Assembly (NCBI GenBank): GCA_030068145.1
Contig: JAPJBO010000770.1
Span: 1-64,000, forward strand
Source of the DNA: Diplonema papillatum
Lineage: Eukaryota; Euglenozoa; Diplonemea; Diplonemida; Diplonemidae
DNA length: 64,000 nt
Reading direction: 5' to 3'
The notes below the pieces were generated by a model. The model was given only the letters and a program-made list of their open reading frames with translations. It was not told the DNA's origin and made no database searches. A program made the position numbers and the translations under genes. This document shows positions 50,729-61,150 of the stretch, one piece after another. Positions within the stretch are counted from its first letter, which is position 1. Each line of letters opens with the position of its first letter.

Positions 50729-50951
50729 ATGTCGATCTTCGAAACGGTGTGCGCGTGGTTTGACGTCGGGTTCGGAAAACGGTACATAAAGCCCGTGCTG
50801 CAGGAGTGCTTCCTCAGCAGAACCCACTACGGCGAGCTCGCGGCGGACGACCTCGACGGCAGCAGCTGGCAGGAGCTGCACCTCAACTGCAAGGCGGAGG
50901 CAACGCGGAACATCAACACCCACCTCGGGGGACAGTTCGGCATCCAAAGAG
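50729..50951 (+). CDS. Second gene, exon 1 (chorein-like N-terminus)
   Basis: 74 codons plus one base from ATG 50729 to donor CAAAGAG|GTGTGA. Reads MSIFETVCAWFDVGFGKRY, LQECFLSRTHYGELAADDL and WQELHLNCKAEATRNIN. High GC codon use against an AT-rich flank supports coding. Confidence 0.62.
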
Positions 50952-53267
50952 GTGTGATTTCCCTCGTTTCCCCACAAAAACCTTACATCAGGGCGGAAAC
51001 AACCCGCACCACGTGAAGCACCGCAAGTGTCGCGAAACCCAAGCACCATACTGCGAGAAAATACATATCACCCATTCCACGAAAAAGTGTCACAGATTTC
51101 GGCTTTTTTCGGATTTCTGCCGAAAATTTCCATCTGCAGGTCCGAAAATGGTCGGTTTCGAGATTTTGAGGACACGTTTGAATCCGTTGAGGACAGGGCT
51201 TTCCGAATATTTGGTCGGATAAAAATTTTGACCGACCCCCCCCCGGAAATGGAGGTCGGCACCCGAAAAAATGGGGTCCTGGAGATCGGTTTTTTTTCTC
51301 TCTGCATCCAGGAGGGGGTCAGATCTTGATCGCTGGGCTAGCTGGCAGCTTGCCCATAATCGCGCATCCCAGAACTACTCGAAAACCAAAAGATTTCCCA
51401 AAAAGACCTCGAAAATAATTTCCAGACGGCTGCTTTTAACACCGAAAAATCGCAAAAAAAAAAAAAAAAACCGGACCGGGGGAATCGAACCATGGCCTAC
51501 AGGGGCCCAGGAGGGTGCGGTAACCGTTAGGCTATGTTGCCAAACCTCGGGCCTGTTCTGTTCTGTTCTGTCTGGCGGAACTTTTACTGCAGCCTAGGCG
51601 AGGCTAGCCGGCCTATTCCTGCAGGTAGTACAGGGGTTCATTGTACCCGCTGTTTACTCCGTTGTTTGTTTGGTCCTACCTCCAAGGAATCGAAGCTAGG
51701 GCTTGCTTCCGGGAGCTTATCCCCGAACGCCTGGAAAGTCTCTCTGGTGGGATTCGAACCGTCGTTGTTCACCTCATAGAGGTAATTTGGTCCCTCGTCC
51801 TACCGACTCAGCCAGGTGTACCCCTTTCGCTTTTAGCGCCTGCTCAGTTGGAATTCTTATCGGAAAGTGCGAGATCGTCATTTACTCGTTTCCAGTGTCC
51901 CAGGACGGTATATCTGCTCTCTCAGAGCTTATTTCGCCCGGTTTGGGAAGAACTCAAAATGAGTCCAAAAATTCTCACTCGGTAGTGAACAAAAAAAAAT
52001 TCCGCCGTTTTTTTAGCCCATGGTCCAGAGGTTACCACACCCACACAGGGGTTTGAGGGTCGGTGGTTCGATTCCCGCCGGAAATCGTTTTTTTGGGTTT
52101 TTGAAACAGCCCCAAAACCGACCTTTTGTCCATCTGCACGCCAGATTTTGGTCGCCACGCGAGCTGATTGCTTGCCCATAATCGCCAGGGATAGCTCTTT
52201 CCATCCCAAAAAAAAATTTCCCAAAAATTCCAAAATTTTGACCCAAAACGGGCTGCTTTTCAGACGGAAAATCTGTGACACTTTTTCGTGGAATGGGTGA
52301 TATAAACGCGGACAACAGACCGGTACGGGCTACAAGGCAACCCCTGCTCAACTGTGCTCGCCTGCCTTGATGGCACTTGCACCTTAAAGAACTCAATGCT
52401 CAACTTGTAGAACGTGGGGGGCCCAAGACCACACTCCACGAAGGAATGTACTTGGTGTCGGTCACAAACAGTCCCGGACATGGCTGGCCATAACCCATAA
52501 CGAAAGCGTGCACTAAATATACAACCCGTAACCACATAGCCCTTTCTTGCTCTAAGAGAACCCATTCATGAACGGTCACACGGAGACCCTAAACCCCGGA
52601 ATTTCAAGCGAACTTTAACTCTTAACACATTCGCTCTCTCTAAATCCCCAGATCTCAAGCGAATATATAACTCCAAAAGGTCTCGATTGGTATGATCCGG
52701 CGGGTGCACTCAGAAGTACTTGGGAAGTTCGCGGGAAGTACGAAATGCAAAATATACTCGAGGGGCTGCCTTGTGCTTACTTCGAAGGAGGCTAGAGGGG
52801 GAGAAAACAAAACGGTTGAACGCTGCTGAACGCTTACGCCCGCCACTAAACCCAGATTCACCTGTGTTTCGTGTGGGCTACAGCACATTTACCTCCTTTG
52901 ATCTTTTGCAGCTGGCAGCCTCCTCAAGTATTTCCTACATAGCAGGTGCTTATACAAAAAGAAAAAACGCGGCGAACCGTAACTATATAGTGGGCCCAAG
53001 ACTACGTGGTGAGCAGTGTGTACTTGAAATGCAGGTACCACAAGGGGTAGGCTTGCACTGTCAAAGGCTAGGGTTGCTTGATAGCGTCGTCCGAAGACGG
53101 TCTCGATGTGGGCGAAGATGATGACAGGCTGGTGATACCCGGTCCATTTTTTTTGAACGCTGCGCTTTCGCGCCGCGAGCTTACCAAATAGCCACAAGGT
53201 TTTGACCCTGCAGTGCTAAAGGCACATCGGCTTTGTACCCTTCCTTTTCTGCCAAGTACGGCCGCGC

Positions 53268-53318
<51 letters not shown>

Positions 53319-56300
53319 TCTGGCGTCTCTCACACCAGGCTCCAACCCGAGCTTCCCGGCGCGGAGAAGATTGGAGATGGAGGCGTTGCGCTCGATCGCG
53401 AGCAAAACTCGTCGACAAAGGTCTGCTACGCGGACCAGCAACAGAATGCCACCAGCCAGGGGATCGATACCGTCCGTGTTCAATGCACACCTGATCAGGC
53501 TGGTGGTTTCTACGCCCGGTGCCCTGCAAATTGTAAAAACTACTGACCACGCACATAGTTTTCTGTCTCCGGGTCTATTTTTCACGGATCTCTTCATCGG
53601 AGCTGTTCGGAGCACAGGGTATCAGAGGTGGGCGCGTCGTTGCCAGGTGACTCTCGCTCGCTGTTTCGAACAACTTCCGGCGAAGGGCGTCCACACGCAA
53701 GGCTTCTGATGGTTTTCCCGGCATTTCAGCGGAAGACGTGTCTCGCAAATACCGCCACTAACTCGTGCAACGAGCCCGGATGGCAGTCTGGTGTTACCTT
53801 GCATTTCGTTGGCCTGCTTGGTCCAGAGAATGAACCGTTGTCGGAACCCGGCGGGTTTCTCTTCCAGCACTGTGCAGGGTACATTATGCAATTTACCTGG
53901 GCCTTGTGCAGGCTGCCGCCGGCAGCAGTTCTGCCGAGGCAGTCGCTCGGGGGGACAATCTTGATGTAGACGAAGACGATGATGAAGACGGAAGACTACG
54001 TGGTGAGCAGCTTAGTACCAACCACCCTCCACCGCAGGATGTCTGTACGACGTGGAACTGGAGGAGAATGAGAACCTCGTGGTGCTGAGGAGCATCCCAA
54101 ACAGTTCACAAAGAGTTCAATCAGAGGGGGGGAGCGGTAGCGATGGAGAAAACGAGCTCGTCCAGCGAACATGGCAACCTTACACGCATTCTATGTCAGA
54201 GGCACAACCTGGGAAGGCTCAGCACAATGTCAATCCATTCCGTAACCATATTCTCCGGTTAACTCTACTTAACTTAGAGGCTGGCTTTCTATTCCCGCAA
54301 GTGTGGCGCTAAATAATAAGAAAAGAGAAACAGTCAAGAAAAGAGTTTTCAGTAAATTTAGTTCATACCAACCGCCCTCTACCGCAGGATGTCTGTACGA
54401 CGTGGAGCTGAAGGAGAACGAGAACCTCGTGGAGGCGGAGAGGGCTGAGCTGACGGTGTTCTTCAAAAGGCGCACCGCCGAAGAAGCGGCCTCCCTCACG
54501 GGGGAGGAGATCGTGCAGCTGTGCAGCGCTCTGGGGCTCTCCCTGTTCGAGCACGAAATCAGCGAAGTGCTGAAGGCCGACGGCAGGACGGTGCTCGACT
54601 TCAGCAAGGCGCTGAACGTGTCGACGAAGAGCCGCATGCTGCTGAGAAAACATCCAACCATCCACAAGAAGTTAATCAGAGGGAGCCGTGGAGATGGAGA
54701 ATACGAGCTCATCCAGCGAACAAGGCAACTTTGCATGCATTCTATGTCAGAGGCACAACCTGGGGAGGCCCAACACAAAGTCAATACACTCAGTACCCAT
54801 ATTCTTCGGTTAACCTTACTTAACTTAGACGCTGACTTTCTATTCCCGCAAGTGGCGCTAAATAATAAGAAAAGATATCAAAAAATAACAAAAAATCGAC
54901 CGCGTACTACAAGAAACAGTCAAGAAAAGAGTTTTCAGTAAATTTAGTTCATACCGACCGCCCTCTACCGCAGGATGTCTGTACGACGTGGAGCTGAAGG
55001 AGAACGAGAACCTCGTGGAGGCGGAGAGGGCTGAGCTGACGGTGTTCTTCAAAAGGCGCACCGCCGAAGAAGCGGCCTCCCTCACGGGGGAGGAGATCGT
55101 GCAGCTGTGCAGCGCTCTGGGGCTCTCCCTGTTCGAGCACGAAATCAGCGAAGTGCTGAAGGCCGACGGCAGGACGGTGCTCGACTTCAGCAAGGCGCTG
55201 AACGTGTCGACGAAGAGCCGCATGCTGCTGAGAAAACATCCAACCATCCACAAGAAGTTAATCAGAGGGAGCCGTGGAGATGGAGAATACGAGCTCATCC
55301 AGCGAACAAGGCAACTTTGCATGCATTCTATGTCAGAGGCACAACCTGGGGAGGCCCAACACAAAGTCAATACACTCAGTACCCATATTCTTCGGTTAAC
55401 CTTACTTAACTTAGACGCTGACTTTCTATTCCCGCAAGTGGCGCTAAATAATAAGAAAAGATATCAAAAAATAACAAAAAATCGACCGCGTACTACAAGA
55501 AACAGTCAAGAAAAGAGTTTTCAGTAAATTTAGTTCATACCGACCGCCCTCTACCGCAGGATGTCTGTACGACGTGGAGCTGAAGGAGAACGAGAACCTC
55601 GTGGAGGCGGAGAGGGCTGAGCTGACGGTGTTCTTCAAAAGGCGCACCGCCGAAGAAGCGGCCTCCCTCACGGGGGAGGAGATCGTGCAGCTGTGCAGCG
55701 CTCTGGGGCTCTCCCTGTTCGAGCACGAAATCAGCGAAGTGCTGAAGGCCGACGGCAGGACGGTGCTCGACTTCAGCAAGGCGCTGAACGTGTCGACGAA
55801 GAGCCGCATGCTGCTGCGGAGCATCCTCACGCTCACGTCGCAGGCGGCGCCTTCTTCCGCCTTCGCGGACTTGACCCAGCGGTTCCTCTCCAACAGACAG
55901 CGTGTCTCGCAGTGCCTGCTGCAAATGAAGGCGCACATCGGCACTGTCACCCTCGATATCGTCGTCGACAGAGGCGGTCAGAAGCCGGTCGTCTTCAAAG
56001 TCACGGCCCGCAACGTCACGTGGGACGCAGGTGCGCTTTTCTTTCTGTATTTATGCAGGCTAAAAAAGACGTAGACAAGAATGTGTTTTGGTGGCTGATC
56101 AGAATTCCTTACCTGAATATACACAGGGTAAATAAAACTGGGAAACCTATCACCCGTACACGCACAACCAAATTAGGTGTTTAACTCAGCCAATCCCGAG
56201 CAGAGCCCGGCATGAGCGCGGATCTCCACCAAACCGGATCATCATCTCGTGGGATCTGATGAGCGATCACTCGGACACCTAAAGTCAGCTCTCGGTTCTT

Positions 56301-58569
56301 CCCGCGTCACCAGTCCTGCTCACAGCTTCACTGAGGGAGTTGATGCACCACGAAAAGTCGATTAGAGAACTTAACACAGCCTTCAGGGTGTGGTTGGTTC
56401 AAAGAAAAATTCCATTGGAGGTGACCTCGCCCAAGCTCGTTTCCCCGGGTTAAGGCAGTCACTCAACATTCCCTTGCGCTAGTGCTATCAGTTACAAAGA
56501 CGTGTTCTTACTTCTCCCTTTCTTCTAGGCAGTTCTCGTCAGACGAAGAGCAGAAACTCTTACCAGAAGTGGCCCACTTAGAACTAGGATTCTACGTCAG
56601 GGTTAACCCCTCTGCTCACGCCCATTTAAAGGTTTGAGAATAGGTCGAGGAAGCGATTTCCCCAATGCCTCCAATCATTCGCTTTACCTGGCGTATCTCC
56701 TGTTTTGTTCTAGCCATCCTGAGGGAAACTTCGGATTCAGTAACCACTTCCGCATACCTTCTCTTGTCACAGATTGCTGCTGCAATCTGCTGCTACCACT
56801 ATAACCACGTGTTTTTTGTCTGACTAAGCATATCACGCGCAGGCGCCGTTTCCATCGGAGATCTCGTTGTCGACAGCAGCGTGCTGGCTGTCGGCTTCCG
56901 GATGGAAGAAGAACCCAGCGAAGCGGCAGCTGGGCAAGGTTCGGAAGGCGCGCGAATCACGACCGTGCAGGGCGAAGACCACCCCTTGATTCGCGCCACG
57001 GACCTCTGCTTCCACCCGCTCGCACCGCCGCAGGAGGGCCCGCAGGCCGCCGACACCGCCGGCAGCGTGACCAATCACGCGAGCGCTGACTGGCAGCTGG
57101 TAAGACGCCGCCACGACGATGGCACAGCCGAGCGTCGACACCCCCGTCGCACCGAGAGCGGAGGAGTCCGCGGGAAGGCCCGCAGGGCACGTTCACATTA
57201 CTACTGCTAGTCAGTAGTAGCAACTTGTGCAGTCTATCGTCACAGATTGTTGCTGCATATCAAGTTCAAACTACTACTACTACAACACGACGCGTGCTAC
57301 ACTGTAGACAGTAACAACTTGCACATTCACTTGCTGCATATCAAGTTCAAACTGCTACTAAATAACACTGCGACACCAGGGAGTCTTCTTGCCTGACCAA
57401 CCGTACCAAAAACACAGGCGCCGTTTCCATCGGAGATCTCGTTGTCGACAGCAGCGTGCTGGCTGTCGGCTTCCGGATGGAAGAAGAACCCAGCGAAGCG
57501 GCCGCTGGGCAAGGTTCGGAAGACGCGCGAATCACGACCGTGCAGGGCGAAGACCACCCCTTGATTCGCGCCACGGACCTCTGCTTCCACCCGCTCGCAC
57601 CGCCGCAGGAGCGCCCGCAGGCCGCCGACACCGCCGGCAGCGTGACCATTCACGCGAGCGCTGACTGGCAGCTGGTGCAAGACGCCGCCACGACGATGGC
57701 CCAGCCGAGCGTCGACACCCCCGTTGCACCGAGAGCTGAGGAGTCGCCTGCGGCGGAGGACCAGCAGCCGTTGGCAGACTCCACCCGGGCACCGCCGCAG
57801 CCGGGATCCGCGAGCTCCGCGAGCTTGAAGGTCAAAAAATTCGCCGTAGAGGCTGCGGGCGGCGTCACGTTCCTCACGAACAACCTCCAGGTCAACCGTT
57901 CAGCCGGCGCCGCAGCCGCTTGGTCCTTCTCGCTGCCGTGGCTGCAGGCGTGGGTAGGCGACGAGATGGTCGAAGTAACGGTCCCCGCGCTGGCCGGCAC
58001 CGTCAAGCAGTCGTTCAAGCGGCATGCCCACCCTTCCGCTTCGGGCCACCGAAGCTACGCGGCATACCAGGTCTCCGTCGAGGTGGCCCCGGCACCCGTG
58101 GAGGGCAAACTCCAGCTGCGGGATTGGGCTGCGTTGCGGGCTGTGGTTGAAGCCGCGAGAAGCGCGTGTGTCTTTACCTACGGGTTGAACAGCAGCGGCC
58201 AGAAGAGCGTTATTGCACGTTCGACATCGGTCCACGTGCGGGTTAAGGTACCGGGAGCTGTCGACGTAGTGGAGGAGAGTCTCTCCGCACAGAACCCGAA
58301 CGACGCACCCGTCGGCAAGCGGTGGGTGGTCAAATCCGTCGAGTGCTCGGCGCACTGGGAGAACGCGCGGGGGCTGCGGGCCTGGGCCTTGTCGACCGGC
58401 GACGTCCGCATGGGAGACGAGCGGAGCCAGCGGTTCACGTGCCACGCACTTTCCATGAAGGCCGACCACGCAGACGTCCCCGGGTCCCCAGTCACCATCA
58501 CAGAGGCGAAGAACCCAGTTTTCAAGCACCCGGGCGCTTCCAATAGAGGCAAGACGAACGCGGCTTCAG
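50729..58569 (+). CDS. Chorein / repeating beta-groove (ATG2/VPS13-like) protein gene, N-terminal exons (gene span)
   Basis: Five exons join with matching phases: 50729-50951 (ends phase 1), 53318-53532, 53912-54002, 55560-56030 and 57418-58569. The joined product runs for about 717 residues and leaves an open codon at its last donor, so the gene goes on, but I found no further exon before 64000. The N-terminus (FGKRYIKPVLQECFLSR ... WQELHLN) resembles the helical start of chorein domains. Later parts have the alternating amphipathic strands of lipid-transfer bridge proteins (VTLDIVVDRGG, VVFKVTARNVTWDAG, VSIGDLVVDSSVLAVGF). Role as an ATG2/VPS13-type lipid conduit is a tentative inference from pattern. 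The exon structure is better supported than the function. Confidence 0.5.
51476..51546 (-). ncRNA. tRNA-like sequence 1 (tRNA-derived repeat)
   Basis: On the minus strand an A box TAGCCTAACGGTTACC and a B box GGTTCGATTCC are 43 bases apart, the spacing of a tRNA. The T stem and acceptor stem do not pair properly, so it is a degenerate tRNA or SINE head, not a functional tRNA. Confidence 0.5.
51741..51822 (-). ncRNA. tRNA-like sequence 2 (tRNA-derived repeat)
   Basis: Minus strand A box TGGCTGAGTCGGTAGGAC and B box GGTTCGAATCC. It is about 10 bases longer than the others between the boxes. Stems are only partly complementary, so I do not assign an anticodon. Confidence 0.5.
52014..52086 (+). 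ncRNA. tRNA-like sequence 3 (tRNA-derived repeat)
   Basis: Plus strand A box TGGTCCAGAGGTTACCAC and B box GGTTCGATTCC. The flanking CCGCCG...GCCGG could form a partial stem. It is opposite in orientation to the first two. Confidence 0.5.
52303..53317. other. Rest of intron 1 of the second gene, ending in a (TG)n acceptor
   Basis: Contains a lone MITE end (ACAAGGTTTTGACCCTGCA, 53195-53215, family of 13960-14149). A (TG)n run at 53272-53314 directly precedes the CAG acceptor. Degenerate CAAGCGAACTTTAACTC-like units near 52608 recall the MFS minisatellite lead. Confidence 0.5.
53318..53532 (+). CDS. Second gene, exon 2
   Basis: Starts after (TG)n-CAG; two bases complete the codon left by exon 1. 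It reads LASLTPGSNPSFPARRRLEM ... GSIPSVFNAHLIRLVVSTPG and ends in phase 0 at CAAATT|GTAAAA. All three frames are open here, so the frame is chosen by phase agreement with exons 1 and 3. Confidence 0.45.
53912..54002 (+). CDS. Second gene, exon 3 (acidic linker)
   Basis: 91 bases between CTTGTGCAG and CTACGTG|GTGAGC. Reads AAAGSSSAEAVARGDNLDV then DEDDDEDGRLR, an acidic disordered linker. It enters in phase 0 and leaves one base, which joins GA from exon 4 to give Gly. Confidence 0.55.
54038..54100 (+). pseudogene. Truncated copy 0 of exon 4
   Basis: After CCACCGCAG it reads CLYDVELEENENLVVLRSIP. It joins the exon's start directly to a piece matching LRSI of its middle, so about 200 bases are deleted. 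The frame then stays open to 54312 through non-homologous sequence. Confidence 0.65.
54388..54645 (+). pseudogene. Truncated tandem copy 1 of exon 4
   Basis: The first 258 bases match exon 4 (CLYDVELKENENLVEAERAE ... STKSRMLL) with the same CTACCGCAG acceptor, then it switches to RKHPTIHKKLIRG and a stop at 54939-54941. Repeated 586 bases downstream. Confidence 0.75.
54974..55231 (+). pseudogene. Truncated tandem copy 2 of exon 4
   Basis: Near-identical to copy 1 at a spacing of 586 bases, including the divergent tail and stop (55525-55527). The spacer contains CAAAAAATAACAAAAAATCG and the acceptor tract. Confidence 0.75.
55560..56030 (+). CDS. Second gene, exon 4 (full copy)
   Basis: The third 586-base unit alone continues as coding: CLYDVELKENENLVEAERAE, TAEEAASLTGEEIVQLCSAL, SLFEHEISEVLKADGRTVLD, LRSILTLTSQAAPSSAF, then beta-strand-like VTLDIVVDRGGQKPVVFKVT and ARNVTWDAG. 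The donor GACGCAG|GTGCGC in phase 1 agrees with exon 5. The first ~90 residues look helical. Confidence 0.65.
56031..56842. other. Intron 4 of the second gene (first part)
   Basis: Begins with the dispersed repeat TGCAGGCTAAAAAAGACG ... TTCCTTACCTGAATATACAC (56052-56128, also in MFS intron 4 and at 63700). The remainder is plain sequence without a supported gene. Confidence 0.5.
56843..57208 (+). pseudogene. Upstream tandem copy of exon 5 (frameshifted)
   Basis: Same acceptor and first ~255 bases as exon 5 (VSIGDLVVDSSVLAVGFRME ... ADWQL). A two-base loss then turns GGTGCAAG into GGTAAG, shifts the frame and leads to a stop at 57208. The change also creates a consensus donor CTG|GTAAG at 57100. 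If used as an exon to 57099 it would end in phase 0 and break the frame of exon 5. Confidence 0.7.
57418..58569 (+). CDS. Second gene, exon 5 (long exon)
   Basis: 384 codons' worth, entering with GC to complete Gly and ending in phase 1 at GCTTCAG|GTAGTC. It reads VSIGDLVVDSSVLAVGF, an acidic Pro/Ala-rich part (PRAEESPAAEDQQPLADS), then strand-rich sequence: LKVKKFAVEAAGGVTFLTNN, WSFSLPWLQAWVGDEMVEV, SYAAYQVSVEVAPAP, STSVHVRVKVPGAVDVVEE, RFTCHALSMKADHADVPGS. The many short amphipathic strands fit a long beta-groove protein. No enzyme motif. This is the last exon I can support. Confidence 0.65.
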
Positions 58570-58835
58570 GTAGTCTTGTTTTTTTTTCTACTGTTACTTT
58601 TGTAAAACAGCATTCTTACCAGAATGTCGACCCGCCTTTCACGTATTTTCGGAATGACCACCAAACTTTTCAGAAGTTATTGGCAAGAGTTGGTGGTCAT
58701 TTAGGTAAAAAATCCTTTCATTTTTTTTTCTCTCTCTGAAATTCACCTTAAGTAAACGATTCCGAAAGTGTAGAATACCGGAACTCCGAACCTCGTTGAA
58801 ACTACCCCTCCAAAAAATGCTGTTTTTCGGGTTGT

Positions 58836-59130
58836 GGACGTCGTGGAGGAGAGTCTGTCCGCGCAGAACCCGAACGACGCGCCCGTCAGCAAGCGGTGGG
58901 GGGTCAAAACTGTCAACGCGCGGGGGCTGCGGGCCTGGGCCTTGTCGACCGGCGACGTCCGCATGGGAGACGAGCGGAGCCAGCGGTTCACGTGCCACGC
59001 ACTTTCCATGAAGGTCGACCACGCAGACGTCCCCGGGTCCCCAGTCACCATCACGGAGGCGAAGAACCCCGTTTTCAAGCACCCGGGCGCTTCCAATAGA
59101 GGCAAAACGAATGCGGCTCCAAGTAGTTCC
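58836..59130 (+). pseudogene. Downstream tandem copy of the 3' part of exon 5
   Basis: DVVEESLSAQNPNDAPVSKR ... GASNRGKTNAA repeats exon 5 from about 58263, with a deletion of the VECSAHWE segment. The donor is lost (GGCTCCAAGTAGTTCC instead of GGCTTCAGGTAGTC). It is not expected to be spliced as the real exon. Confidence 0.7.
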
Positions 59131-59159
59131 TTGTCAGACGCAGCGATCCTCTACTACGT

Positions 59160-59490
59160 AAATCAGGATCGGGCTGTGCTGCGTCCTGATTCCAGCACAT
59201 GGCGTTTGGAGCGTTGACCCGTACTCGAGCCTGATTCCAGACGCTCGGTACTGCTGACCAATGCCATGCCTGTTTCCAGACGACGCTCGGCACCCCCTCC
59301 CGCACATGTCTGATTCCAGCACATGGCGTTCGGAGCGTTGACCCGTACTCGAGCCTGATTCCAGACGCTCGGTACTGCTGACCAATGCCATGCCTGTTTC
59401 CAGACGACGCTCGGCACCTCCTCCCGCACATGCCTGATTCCAGCACATGGCGTTCGGAGCGTTGACCCGTACTCGAGCCTGATCAGGATT
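59160..59490. repeat. ~124-bp satellite-like repeat
   Basis: Units beginning TGATTCCAGCACATGGCGTT at 59187, 59310 and 59434, containing GAGCGTTGACCCGTACTCGA and GACGCTCGGTACTGCTGACC. Just over two and a half units. Frames through it are artefacts. Confidence 0.85.
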
Positions 59491-59539
59491 GGCACATCTC
59501 CCTTTCAGTGCGGCTTGTGGGTTTGACACCCTAAGCCTT

Positions 59540-61150
59540 GCGCACGTGTTAGATGTTTCAAGAGCGTTTCAAAGGAGACGCAAATACCATGCTGCTTTCA
59601 AAGACACTCCAAAGAAGAGACCAGAATGCAGTTTGCGGGCCAACCCGGTCAAGAAACTAGCTCCTTACATCATACCGGTTGCGAAGGAGACGCGATGTAC
59701 TGTTTGTGCCAACCCACCACCCCCCCTCCCCCCTCCTCCTTGGCTAGCCAAAGTGAGAAAAAAGTGAAAGAGCGCCATACCGCTTTCTGAAAAGAACCTT
59801 ACGGGTTTGCCGCCCAAACTCTAGTGTTTTCAAAAGGAGACGCAAATTGCCGCCTGCGCCAGCTTAAACCCCTCCCACCTCTCACGCTCTCTAGTAGCAT
59901 GGGTGGTCCTGGCTGTGACGAGCTACGAACAGCCGCCTGACAAACCAGACTCACACCGCAGTCCTGTCTGCAGACACTCAGGTTCCGCGCTGATGATGGT
60001 TCGCCTTATGTGTCCGTGGCTTAAAGGACCGAAACACGGCGCAGACGGGACCAGTGCAGTGTTGAGCACATACCCATTGCAAGCACGTTCTTGCAATCCC
60101 ACCTCTCGCGCTGTGCTGTCAGAGTGTGGCACTCGTACTTCTTTCGAAGGAGCCTTGCCGTTTTGCCGCCTACCCATTTCTGTTCATCAAAGGAGACGCA
60201 AATTATCATTTGCGCCAACCTAATACCACTCCTCATTACTGCTTGCAAAGAGATACCGTTTTCTGGCCAGCCTAACAGCTAATTCCGCACACTGCTGCCA
60301 GCCTATTTATCAGCTTTTCGTACTGCTTTCAAAAGAAGACTGTATACCGTTCGTTCTTGTCTGCTTTTCGTGGAGACGCATGTGCCATTTGGCACCAGCT
60401 TATCAACTTACCAACTAGCTGCATAAAGAAACCGGAGTATCGATTCTGCCAACCTAACCACTTGACACTTTTAAAGAAGACGCACCGTTGTGCGCTACCT
60501 GCTTTCAAAGGAGATGCAAACTTGTCGTCGTGCTTCCAAAGGAGATGCAAATACCATTTTTGCGCCAACCCATATTCTACCCTATCGTACTGGTATTAAA
60601 ACGATGTGATAAACCGGTTGTGTTTACCAACCAACTAGCGTTTAGTCCTGCTTTCAAAGGAGATGCAACTACCATGTTGCTCCAACCCATCAACTACCCT
60701 ATAAAAAGGATGTGCGAGTTACCAACTAACTAGCGTTTTGTCCAGCTTTAAAGGAGATGCAACTACCATGTTGCGCCAACCCATATTCTACCCCTATCGT
60801 ACTGCTATTAAAAGGATGTGATAAACCGCCTGTGCTTACCAACCAACTAGCGGTTGTCCAGCCTTCAAAGGAGATGCAGCTACCATGCGCCAACCTATCA
60901 AATACCCTATCGTACTGCTCTTAAAAGGATGTGATAAACCGTTCGTGTCTACCTGCCAACTAGCGTGTGGTCCTGCTTCCAAAGGAGATGCAACTACCAG
61001 TTGCGCCAGCCTATCAGCAAGCTTCTCGTACTGCCTTCAATACGGACACGCAGCTACCTACCATCGTTATGCGTTCAAAGGAGTGCGAGTACTATTTTGC
61101 ACCAACCTATCAACTAACTCCTCGTACTGCTCTCAATACGGATACCTAAA
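59540..61150. repeat. Degenerate ~95-120 bp tandem repeat (AAAGGAGATGCAA family)
   Basis: A core CTTTCAAAGGAGATGCAACT-ACCATGTTGCGCCAACC, CTATCGTACTGC and AAAAGGATGTGATAAACCG recurs most regularly from 60480 to 61140 and more loosely from 59570. No gene is supported. Confidence 0.75.

Larger units (their letters stand above)
51068..52300. mobile_element. TA-flanked 1.23-kb element with 32-bp inverted ends and three tRNA-like sequences
   Basis: The left end TCACCCATTCCACGAAAAAG (then TGTCACAGATTT) is mirrored exactly at 52269-52300. TA lies outside both ends (51066-51067 and 52301-52302). There is no transposase ORF. Inside, GCTTGCCCATAATCGC with a following CCCAAAA...GCTGCTTTT block occurs twice (51350-51437 and 52170-52260). 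Between them lie three sequences with Pol III A and B boxes, listed separately. It sits in intron 1 of the second gene. Confidence 0.78.

Noticed and set aside
50420-50790. Minus strand ORFs rich in Phe/Leu near the second gene's start
   Set aside because: They translate A-rich low-complexity DNA and have no family features.
51476-52086. Functional tRNA genes
   Set aside because: A and B boxes are good, but T and acceptor stems do not pair and no convincing anticodon arm forms. I list them as tRNA-like repeats.
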